A stretch of DNA of 64,000 bases from Croceibacterium atlanticum (GTDB lineage Bacteria > Pseudomonadota > Alphaproteobacteria > Sphingomonadales > Sphingomonadaceae). The stretch is from NCBI RefSeq assembly GCF_001008165.2, contig NZ_CP011452.2:1426001-1490000 (forward strand), in the 5' to 3' direction. This document shows positions 34,680-42,448 of this stretch, one piece after another (the first letter of the stretch is position 1; the number at the start of each line of letters is the position of its first letter). The translations under genes and the position numbers were made by a program. The notes beneath the pieces are model-generated. The model had not been told where the DNA came from. It searched no databases and worked only from the letters and a program-made list of their open reading frames with translations.

Positions 34680-37600
34680 ATGAATAGCAAGGATTTCCGC
34701 AAGCAATTGCTCGGAGCCGGCAGCGCACTGCGCGTGCTGGCCATGGTTGGCGCAGGTGTCGCCGCCACGGGCATCGCCGTAACCCCTGCCGTGGCGCAGG
34801 ATTACACCTCCGGTTCCGTTACCGGCACGGTCACCGACGAATCGGGCGCGCCCGTCCAAGGTGCGACGGTTACGCTGACCTCCACCAGCCAAGGCTTCAC
34901 TCGTACCGCGACCACAAGTGCGAACGGCGCGTTCCGGATCTCGGCGCTTCCGACTGGCGGCTACGACGTAACCGTCGAAGCAGCGGGCAAGGACACCTTC
35001 ACCGCAACCGACGTGCGCGTGCTGGCATCGCAGACAGCTTCGCTGAACATTGGTCTGACAACCACGGGTAACGAGATCATCGTTACCGGTGCTACCATCG
35101 TGTCCGACTTCACCGGCACCACCACCGGCCTGAACGTCGATATCGAAGAACTGGTGAAGACCGTTCCGATCAGCCGCGATCTGACCTCTGTCGTCCTGCT
35201 CGCACCGGGCACCGGTCGTGGTGACAGCGCCTTCGGCAACCTCGCATCCATCGGCGGTGGTTCCGTTGCTGAAAATGCTTATTATATCAACGGCCTGAAC
35301 ACCACCAACTTCGACAACTACCTTGGTTCCGCGAACGTTCCGTTCGAGTTCTATCGTACGATCGAAGTTAAGGCTGGCGGTTATCCGGCAGAATTCGGCC
35401 GCGCTACCGGCGGTATCGTCAATGCCACGACCAAGTCCGGCTCGAACGAGTTCACTGCAGCTGCGCACCTGAACTGGTCGCCGAACTTCCTGCGTTCCGC
35501 GGGCAAGGACGAGCAGAACTGTTCTTACGATGCACCGGTTACCGTAGATAATCCGAACCCGGGTATTACGTGCCTCAACAGCACCAACCGTTCGGAAGAC
35601 ACCGACGAGCAGCTTTCGGTGGTTCTTGAAGCTGGCGGACCGATCATCAAGGATCGCCTGTTCGTCTATGGCTTGCTGGAAATGCGCAATCGCGAATGGC
35701 GTGAAGTCGATGCGCTGGCCGGCACCGCTTATGATCGCAGCTACGACAACCCCTTCTGGGGCGTGAAAGTCGATGCCTATCCGATCGACGGACATCACCT
35801 CGAGTTCACGATTTTCGACACGCAGAGCACTACGACTCGTCGTGACGTGGCCTATAGCGAAGCAAACGGCGTGCCGACCTATGGTCTTGCTGACTCGGTC
35901 AGCGAGTTCAACTTCGGCGGCACAAGCTACGTCGCAAAGTATACGGGCAATCTGACGAACTTCCTGACGGTCTCGGGCGCCTATGGCCGCATGCGCGATC
36001 GTTTTGACAATGTCGGCATTGCTGGCGCTGCCGGCCAGCCCTATTTCGTGAACTCTTCCGGGTCGGCTGTCGACGGTGTGGAGAGTGGCGCGTTTTTCAA
36101 TGGGCAGCGCACGCTCTCGAACACTTTCCCTTATCGCACGGAACGTGAGTTCTTCCGCGGTGACGTGGATCTGTTCTTCAGCCTGTTTGGCGATCACCAC
36201 ATCCGTGGTGGGTTCGATGTGGAAAACAACACGCTGGAAAAGGCATCTGTCCGTACGGGTGGCGATTTCCTCGTGTCCAATGGCATTCTTACCAGCGACG
36301 CCTATAATCTGGGTGCTGGTGGTGCTGGCGCGGCTCTCATTATTCGCCCCGGCAACGTCGTGGAAGTGAACTACTTCAACAGCGGCGGTTCCTTCGATGC
36401 CCAGAACAAGTCGTTCTACATCCAGGACGAATGGGACGTCACCGACCGCTTGCAGCTTAGCCTTGGCCTGCGTCGGGATGACTTCTCCGTGGACCGGCCG
36501 GACGGCGCAAATATCGTGACCATGGACGAGAACTACGCTCCCCGTCTTGGCGCGAGCTACACGCTGTTCGACGATTACTCGGGCCGCATCTATGGCTCCT
36601 TCGGTGATTATTATCTGCCGTTCGCCAGCAACACGGCTTTCCGTACAACGGGTGCGGAATATTATGTTCGTGAACGTTACGAATATGAAGGTCTTGATGC
36701 CAACGGTCTGCCGATCCTTGGTACGCAGATCACCAGTGCGGAAGACGCCAACTACTCGACGACTTGTCCGTTCCAGCTGACCCCGATTTCCAGTGGGCAG
36801 TTCTGTAACGTGACCGGCGACGGTTCCGTTGCATCTGCGGATACCCTGATCTCGAAGAATCTCTCGGCCACGAAGGTTCGTGAATGGCTGGTCGGTTACG
36901 AGCAGACTTTCCGCAATGTGCCGCTGTTCGACGAACTGAAACTGGGCATCAGCTATACCAACCGTCGCCTGAAGGCTAATGCCGAAGACGTGGCGATCGA
37001 CGCTGCAGTGAACGCTTATTGCGACACCAATGGCCTTGATTGCACCACCGATGGCGGTTCGCCGATCTGGACTGGTTTCCACCAGTACGTGATCCTGAAT
37101 CCGGGTAAGGATGCCGTGGTTCAGCTGGATGGTCTTGCCAGCCGTCCGGGCACGACTGACGAAGTCACGCTGACCGCCGAAGAGCTCGGTTATAGTGCAG
37201 CAAGCCGTAAGCTCGACCAGGTCGAGTTCACTTTCGAACGTCCCTTCGACGGCAGCTGGACCCTTGCGGGCAGCTACACCTGGCAGAAGCTTCGCGGCAA
37301 TTCGGAAGGCTTCGTTCAGTCCGACTTCGGTCAGGACGACTCCGGTCTGACGCAGGACTTCGACCAGCCGGGCTTCCTCGACGGCGCCTATGGCCCTGTG
37401 CCGCAGGCTCGTCGCCACCGCATCAAGCTGTGGGGATCCTACCAGGTCTTCGAAGGCTTCATGGTCGGCTCCAACCTGACGGTCGAATCTCCGCGTAAGC
37501 TGAGCTGCTTCGGCCATCACCCGACGGATCCCTATGCAAACGCATATGGTGCAGCTTCGCGTTACTGTGTGCCGAGCAACGGTGCAGAGACGGAGCTCGT

Positions 37601-37874
37601 CGCGCGCGGCAGAGGCCTTGAAAGCGACTGGATCTATAATGTCGACCTGAAGTTCTCTTACCAGACGGAAATCCCGACTGGTCAGACGGTTCGCTTCCGC
37701 GCCGATATCTTCAACCTGCTCAACGATCAGGGTATCCAGGAACGCAACGAAGTCGGCGAACTCGATGCCACTGCGGCAGGTGCCGATTGGTATCCGGTCA
37801 ACCCGAACTATGGCGTCGTTACTGGCTATCAGACCCCCCGTTCGGTACGTCTGGGCGTGGACATCGAATTCTGA
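34680..37874 (+). CDS. Oar-like TonB-dependent receptor with N-terminal carboxypeptidase-regulatory domain
   Basis: The 1064-residue outer-membrane protein has a signal peptide of about 40 residues (ending TPAVAQ), then a beta-sandwich carboxypeptidase-regulatory domain (SVTGTVTDESGAPVQGATVTL). EIIVTGA precedes the plug (AYYINGLNTTNFDNYLGSA, EFGRATGGIVNATTKSGSN). A 22-strand-type barrel ends in VDIEF with terminal Phe. The family imports large or sulfated/peptide ligands by TonB; ligand unknown. Codon use is less GC-driven than its neighbours (many CGT, GGT, GTT), which may reflect high expression. It has its own promoter region and strong terminator and converges on a TPR-sulfotransferase gene. 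Confidence 0.93.
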   Translation: MNSKDFRKQLLGAGSALRVLAMVGAGVAATGIAVTPAVAQDYTSGSVTGTVTDESGAPVQGATVTLTSTSQGFTRTATTSANGAFRISALPTGGYDVTVEAAGKDTFTATDVRVLASQTASLNIGLTTTGNEIIVTGATIVSDFTGTTTGLNVDIEELVKTVPISRDLTSVVLLAPGTGRGDSAFGNLASIGGGSVAENAYYINGLNTTNFDNYLGSANVPFEFYRTIEVKAGGYPAEFGRATGGIVNATTKSGSNEFTAAAHLNWSPNFLRSAGKDEQNCSYDAPVTVDNPNPGITCLNSTNRSEDTDEQLSVVLEAGGPIIKDRLFVYGLLEMRNREWREVDALAGTAYDRSYDNPFWGVKVDAYPIDGHHLEFTIFDTQSTTTRRDVAYSEANGVPTYGLADSVSEFNFGGTSYVAKYTGNLTNFLTVSGAYGRMRDRFDNVGIAGAAGQPYFVNSSGSAVDGVESGAFFNGQRTLSNTFPYRTEREFFRGDVDLFFSLFGDHHIRGGFDVENNTLEKASVRTGGDFLVSNGILTSDAYNLGAGGAGAALIIRPGNVVEVNYFNSGGSFDAQNKSFYIQDEWDVTDRLQLSLGLRRDDFSVDRPDGANIVTMDENYAPRLGASYTLFDDYSGRIYGSFGDYYLPFASNTAFRTTGAEYYVRERYEYEGLDANGLPILGTQITSAEDANYSTTCPFQLTPISSGQFCNVTGDGSVASADTLISKNLSATKVREWLVGYEQTFRNVPLFDELKLGISYTNRRLKANAEDVAIDAAVNAYCDTNGLDCTTDGGSPIWTGFHQYVILNPGKDAVVQLDGLASRPGTTDEVTLTAEELGYSAASRKLDQVEFTFERPFDGSWTLAGSYTWQKLRGNSEGFVQSDFGQDDSGLTQDFDQPGFLDGAYGPVPQARRHRIKLWGSYQVFEGFMVGSNLTVESPRKLSCFGHHPTDPYANAYGAASRYCVPSNGAETELVARGRGLESDWIYNVDLKFSYQTEIPTGQTVRFRADIFNLLNDQGIQERNEVGELDATAAGADWYPVNPNYGVVTGYQTPRSVRLGVDIEF

Positions 37875-37900
37875 TCCTCACGATCACTATTCAAAACAAG

Positions 37901-37930
37901 AGAGGCGGGCTTCGGCCCGCCTCTTTTTTT
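37901..37930 (+). terminator. Strong rho-independent terminator of the TonB receptor gene
   Basis: AGAGGCGGGC and GCCCGCCTCT form a perfect 10-bp stem with a TTCG tetraloop, followed by seven T residues. It lies 26 bases past the stop codon. Confidence 0.95.
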
Positions 37931-37973
37931 GCCTTCTCGAAAGGCCTGGCTGACAGCAGCCGGGCGCAGAAAG

Positions 37974-39434
37974 TCAGTTGGAATACGCCTCGTAAAATGG
38001 GCTCATATAGGCCTGATACGCCTCAGCCGCGCCAATCCGGGAGGTTGAAATAGGCTCCCTCACCTGGCCAACGCTGGCTGTACGCACTGAGCGTTTATGC
38101 AGATGGGGGCTGTGCATCTGCGGCTCCTCTTCCAGCCCGACGAATGCGGCGATCCGCCCAACCCAATTCTCGGTTTCTGAAACCAGTTCCTCGTACGGAA
38201 CAGTAAGAATGCGATCCGGGAACTGTTCGATCCAGTGGCGATACAACCGGTCTTCCTGCCTGAAGTAATGCCCGATATCGCCGAACGACCAGCTCCATGG
38301 AATTTCTGACGAGAAATAGGTTCGAAAACAGGAAAGAGCCGTATCCGCCGGCCTCCGGCGTAACCAGACTACGCGCGCATCCGGCAATGAATGCAATAGC
38401 AGACCCATCAACCGTGAATGCAGCAACGTCTTGTCGACAATTCGTCCATCGGGGCCGAAACGCATTTCAAGCATTCGCTCATATGTACGAGCAACTTGCC
38501 CCCACGGATCAGCATGATCCCCAATACGGTTCTGATATGCCAGGGCGGGTGCCAGCCCTATCCCTGCTGTTGACGTCACGGCCGCACGGAACAAATTGAT
38601 CTCACCCCCATCCGCAACCGCAGAATGGGTGGTCAGGATTTGTTCGACGAGCGTTGTGCCGGACCTTGGCAATCCATTTACGAAAATCGCCCGCGAGTGC
38701 CTGACACCGGATGGCGCCAAGAGCGAGAGGCCGGCGGCGCTATATTCGTCGATAAGCGTACCGGTCAGCCCTTCTACCTCTGCAGGGTCATAGGGCCGCG
38801 CAGATTTCCGCAAGGCAGCGCCTTCTCGGTAATTCTCATAGGCCTGGTCAAAGTCGCCGCAATCGTCATACGCCTTACCCAAGGCGTAGAAGAAAGCTGC
38901 GCGCGACTCCTCCGGCATGCGTCCCATCTCCGATCGCAACCGTTGCATTTCGGAAAGGTCCGGATCCCCGGGAGAGAAACGCTTGATCATCGCAAGCGCA
39001 AACCAGCTTTGCGGAGCAATGCCCTGTGCAATTGCCTCGCGCAGATGTTCCTCGGCTTTTCCGAAATCACCTTCCTGGCTTGCTACAGTTCCAAGGAAGT
39101 GTTGTACGGCAGCGTTAGATCTGACCGTCTCAGGCAGCGCAGCAACATCGGTTTGCGCGATTGCGCCGCGTCCATATTCCACAAGCTGCCCCCAATAGAA
39201 CAGCTTGCGCTCAAGAGTTTGCGGTTCGGTCGCCGCAAATCGCCCTGCCGCTGACAGCGCAATGTCTATTTCGCCTATATTCGAAGCGAGGCGAGCAACG
39301 CTTCGATAGAAATCACCTGATGCAGGCCCTTCCTGCAACAAACGTTGCAATCGGGAAAGCGCTTCCTCGCGCCGCCCTTTCGTCAGCGCCTCGATCGTCT
39401 GAAGTATAAGTTCCTTGGGAGATTTCGCTGTCAT
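37974..39434 (-). CDS. TPR-containing sulfotransferase
   Basis: The 486-residue protein has an N-terminal TPR-like half (EALSRLQRLLQEGPASGDFYRSVARL; FGKAEEHLREAIAQG; GDFDQAYENYREGAAL) and a C-terminal sulfotransferase domain. The PAPS 5'-phosphosulfate loop is FVNGLPRSGTTLVEQIL (about residue 250), and VWLRRRPADTALSCFRTYF fits the 3'-phosphate loop. Donor is probably PAPS; acceptor unknown. Such genes often neighbour Oar-like receptors in sphingomonads. Its composition is about 50% GC in sampled lines, below the surroundings. A 12-bp inverted repeat encloses its start codon. Confidence 0.88.
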   Translation of the reverse strand: MTAKSPKELILQTIEALTKGRREEALSRLQRLLQEGPASGDFYRSVARLASNIGEIDIALSAAGRFAATEPQTLERKLFYWGQLVEYGRGAIAQTDVAALPETVRSNAAVQHFLGTVASQEGDFGKAEEHLREAIAQGIAPQSWFALAMIKRFSPGDPDLSEMQRLRSEMGRMPEESRAAFFYALGKAYDDCGDFDQAYENYREGAALRKSARPYDPAEVEGLTGTLIDEYSAAGLSLLAPSGVRHSRAIFVNGLPRSGTTLVEQILTTHSAVADGGEINLFRAAVTSTAGIGLAPALAYQNRIGDHADPWGQVARTYERMLEMRFGPDGRIVDKTLLHSRLMGLLLHSLPDARVVWLRRRPADTALSCFRTYFSSEIPWSWSFGDIGHYFRQEDRLYRHWIEQFPDRILTVPYEELVSETENWVGRIAAFVGLEEEPQMHSPHLHKRSVRTASVGQVREPISTSRIGAAEAYQAYMSPFYEAYSN

Positions 39435-39462
39435 TCACGAGGACTTAAGGGCGAAATCTCCC
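39417..39462 (-). promoter_or_regulatory. Inverted repeat enclosing the sulfotransferase start codon
   Basis: GGGAGATTTCGC (39451-39462 read on the minus strand) pairs perfectly over 12 bp with GCGAAATCTCCC, which is codons 3-6 of the sulfotransferase. The 22-base loop contains the ATG. In mRNA this hairpin could hide the start or, for clpB read-through, act as a weak terminator 12 bases past the clpB stop. Confidence 0.6.
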
Positions 39463-39474
39463 GAAGGGAACAGA

Positions 39475-42054
39475 TCAACTCACCGTAATCTTCAGTTCCC
39501 CATCGCCTTCGTCCACATTTACCGTGCTGCCGTCCGGCACATCGCCGGCCAGGAGTTTTTCGGCCAGCGGATCCTGCAGGTAACGCTGCACGGCACGTTT
39601 CAGGGGGCGGGCGCCATAGACGGGGTCGTAGCCGACACGGCCGAGCCAGCGGCGGGCGGCGTCCGTCAGTTCCAGAGTGATCTTGCGATCCTTCAGCAGC
39701 TTCTGCACGCGGGCCACCTGGATCTCGACGATCGGTTCCATATGTTCCGGCATCAGGCGGTGGAACAGGATGATCTCGTCCAGCCGGTTGAGGAATTCGG
39801 GGCGGAAATGGCCGCGCACCACATCCATCACCTGCGGTTCGACATCCTCGACCTTCTGCCCTTCCTCCAGACTGGAAAGGAACTGGCTGCCCAGGTTGGA
39901 AGTCAGGATGATCAGCGTGTTCGAGAAATCGACCACCCGGCCCTGCCCATCGGTCAACCGGCCATCGTCCAGCACTTGCAGCAGCACGTTGAAAACGTCC
40001 GCATGAGCTTTCTCGACCTCGTCGAACAGCACGACCTGATAGGGCCGGCGCCGCACCGCTTCGGTCAGCACGCCGCCTTCTTCATAGCCGACATAGCCCG
40101 GAGGCGCGCCGATCAGGCGGGCGACGGCGTGCTTTTCCATGAACTCGCTCATGTCGATGCGCACCATCGCGCTGTCATCGTCGAACAGGAATGAGGCCAG
40201 CGCCTTGGTCAGTTCCGTCTTGCCGACGCCGGTCGGGCCGAGGAACAGGAAGCTGCCAAGCGGGCGGTTCGGATCCTGCAATCCGGCACGCGCACGGCGC
40301 ACCGCCTTGGACACGGCGGTGACGGCCTGTTCCTGCCCGATCACCCTCTTGCCGAGAACTTCTTCCATGCGGAGCAGCTTCTCGCGCTCGCCCTCCAGCA
40401 TCTTTTCCATCGGCACGCCGGTCCAGCGGCTGACGACGGAGGCGATGTCGTCCTCGGTCACTTCCTCGCGCAGCAAGGCGGTGCCGGTCTGCTCTTCCGC
40501 GGCGGCCAGCGCCTTTTCCAGCTCCGGAATCCGGCCATAGGAAAGCTCCCCCGCCTTGGCGAGATCGCCGCTGCGCTGGGCCTGTTCCAGCTCGATCCGG
40601 GCAGCGTCCAGCTGCTCCTTGATCTTCGCCTCGGCATTGATCTTGTCCCGCTCGTTCTGCCAGCGCGTGGTCAGTTCCGAACTTTTCTGTTCGAGATTGG
40701 CCAGTTCCTCGCGCAGGGCGGTCAGCCGGTCCTTGCTGGCCTGGTCGCTTTCCTTGGCCAGCGCCGATTCCTCGATCTTGAGCTGGATGATCCGGCGGTC
40801 GAGCGCTTCGATCTCTTCCGGCTTGCTTTCCACTTCCATGCGGATGCGGCTGGCCGCTTCGTCCATCAGGTCGATGGCCTTGTCGGGCAGGAAACGGTCG
40901 GAGATGTAGCGGTTGGAAAGCTGCGCCGCTGCCACGATCGCGCCATCGGTGATGCGCACGCCGTGATGCAGTTCGTATTTTTCCTTCAGCCCGCGAAGGA
41001 TGCTGATCGTATCCTCCACGGTCGGTTCATCCACGAAAACGGGCTGGAAACGGCGCTGCAGGGCCGCGTCCTTTTCGACATATTTCTGATATTCATCCAG
41101 CGTGGTCGCGCCGATGCAATGCAGCTCGCCGCGCGCAAGGGCGGGCTTCAGCAGATTGCCGGCATCCATGCGGCCTTCGCTGGCACCCGCGCCGATCAGC
41201 GTGTGCATCTCGTCGATGAACAGGATGATATGGCCTTCAGCGCCCTTCACCTCGTCCAGCACGGCCTTCAGCCGTTCCTCGAATTCACCGCGATATTTCG
41301 CACCGGCGATCAGGGCACCCATGTCGAGCGCCATCAGCTGGCGATCCTTCAGGCTGTCGGGCACGTCGCCATTGGCGATGCGCAGGGCCAACCCTTCGGC
41401 AATGGCGGTCTTGCCGGTGCCGGGTTCGCCGATCAGGACGGGATTGTTCTTGGTCCGGCGGGCAAGGATCTGCACCGTGCGGCGGATTTCCTCGTCCCGG
41501 CCGATCACCGGGTCCAGCTTGCCTTCCCGCGCGGCCTCGGTCAGGTCGCGGGCATATTTCTTCATCGCGTCATAGGCGGCTTCGGCATTGGAACTGTCCG
41601 CCGTGCGCCCGCCGCGCAGATCGTTGATCGCCTTGTTCAGCCCCTCTGCCGTGACCTTGGCCGCTTCCAGCGCCTTGCCGGCATTGGTCGTCTTCGCCAG
41701 GGCGAGCGCCAGCAGCATCCGTTCCACGGTGACATAGGAATCGCCGGCCTTTTCCGCGACCTGTTCGGCCTGGTCCAGCACCCGCACGGCATCATTATCC
41801 AACCCCGGCGTCTGCTGCGCACCGCTACCCGAAACGGAGGGGATCTTTGCCAGATTGGCGTCAACGGCATCCAGCGCGGCCTTGGCATCGCCCCCGGCCC
41901 GCTTGATCAGCCCGGTCGCCATGCCTTCCTCGTCCTCCAGCAAGGCCTTCAGCAAATGATCGGGAGAGATCCGCTGGTGGCTCATGCGGATTGCGACGGT
42001 CTGCGCCGATTGCAGGAAGCCCTTGGCGCGGTCGGTGAACTTCTCGAGATTCAT
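39475..42054 (-). CDS. clpB: ATP-dependent chaperone ClpB
   Basis: The 859-residue Hsp100 disaggregase works with DnaK to rescue aggregated protein. Order: Clp N domain (residues 1-145), NBD1 with Walker [17 protein letters not shown], the long middle coiled-coil (about 400-520, rich in Glu/Lys/Arg) that marks ClpB rather than ClpA, NBD2 with [16 protein letters not shown], and the C-terminal small domain. Length is normal. A possible heat-shock sigma promoter with an internal palindrome lies upstream. Confidence 0.97.
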   Translation of the reverse strand: MNLEKFTDRAKGFLQSAQTVAIRMSHQRISPDHLLKALLEDEEGMATGLIKRAGGDAKAALDAVDANLAKIPSVSGSGAQQTPGLDNDAVRVLDQAEQVAEKAGDSYVTVERMLLALALAKTTNAGKALEAAKVTAEGLNKAINDLRGGRTADSSNAEAAYDAMKKYARDLTEAAREGKLDPVIGRDEEIRRTVQILARRTKNNPVLIGEPGTGKTAIAEGLALRIANGDVPDSLKDRQLMALDMGALIAGAKYRGEFEERLKAVLDEVKGAEGHIILFIDEMHTLIGAGASEGRMDAGNLLKPALARGELHCIGATTLDEYQKYVEKDAALQRRFQPVFVDEPTVEDTISILRGLKEKYELHHGVRITDGAIVAAAQLSNRYISDRFLPDKAIDLMDEAASRIRMEVESKPEEIEALDRRIIQLKIEESALAKESDQASKDRLTALREELANLEQKSSELTTRWQNERDKINAEAKIKEQLDAARIELEQAQRSGDLAKAGELSYGRIPELEKALAAAEEQTGTALLREEVTEDDIASVVSRWTGVPMEKMLEGEREKLLRMEEVLGKRVIGQEQAVTAVSKAVRRARAGLQDPNRPLGSFLFLGPTGVGKTELTKALASFLFDDDSAMVRIDMSEFMEKHAVARLIGAPPGYVGYEEGGVLTEAVRRRPYQVVLFDEVEKAHADVFNVLLQVLDDGRLTDGQGRVVDFSNTLIILTSNLGSQFLSSLEEGQKVEDVEPQVMDVVRGHFRPEFLNRLDEIILFHRLMPEHMEPIVEIQVARVQKLLKDRKITLELTDAARRWLGRVGYDPVYGARPLKRAVQRYLQDPLAEKLLAGDVPDGSTVNVDEGDGELKITVS

Positions 42055-42448
42055 GAAATGCCCTCAAAACTGTTTGCCCCACCCAGATAGTGTTGCATAT
42101 ACGCAACACAAGTTCGGGCTAGCGAAATTTTGTTAAGTGCGCCCCAGCCCCGCTGTCATCCCGGAAATATACCGGGGTGCCCCATTGCGAATGCGGGGGA
42201 TGCAACCGAACATTGTTTCAATATGGCTGGCTGAACGGGGCGCCGCTTTGCGCCAGGTCATATTGACGCGATATTGCCTGTCACGAATATTGCATCGCAA
42301 TTCTGCCTCCCCTCAGACCATGCAGCAGAACATAACCCACGCATCGATGCTGTCCACGCATTCGGCAGCAACCGCCAATGGAGCGGGCGCAGGCAATTCC
42401 GCTGACGGACCAGCTATCCTCCGCCATATATCGTGCTAAGGAACGGGC
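42055..42448. other. 394-base divergent intergenic region clpB / M16 peptidase
   Basis: No convincing gene. It carries the clpB promoter and palindrome at the left, GC-rich spacer with hairpin-prone CCCGGAAATATACCGGG (about 42160-42176), and at the right the leader of the M16 gene with AAGGAA ahead of its ATG. A 100-codon open frame from 42137 lacks a ribosome site and any recognisable motif. Confidence 0.6.
42085..42112 (-). promoter_or_regulatory. Candidate RpoH-type promoter of clpB with internal palindrome
   Basis: On the minus strand, CTTG (42112-42109), 18 bases and CTATCT (42090-42085) resemble the alphaproteobacterial heat-shock consensus CTTG-N17/18-YTATNT. The spacer and edges form GTGTTGC-N6-GCAACAC, a perfect 7-bp inverted repeat (42090-42109). 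The -10-like end is 31 bases from the clpB start. Confidence 0.45.

Noticed and set aside
34638-37520. 960-codon open frame antisense to the TonB receptor
   Set aside because: It lies wholly within a clear TonB receptor gene on the other strand and shows no family motif; it is a by-product of biased codon use.
42055-42120. CIRCE element before clpB
   Set aside because: The palindrome is GTGTTGC-N6-GCAACAC, not TTAGCACTC-N9-GAGTGCTAA.
42137-42439. 100-codon open frame in the clpB-M16 gap
   Set aside because: No ribosome site, no motif, mixed composition; more likely leader DNA.
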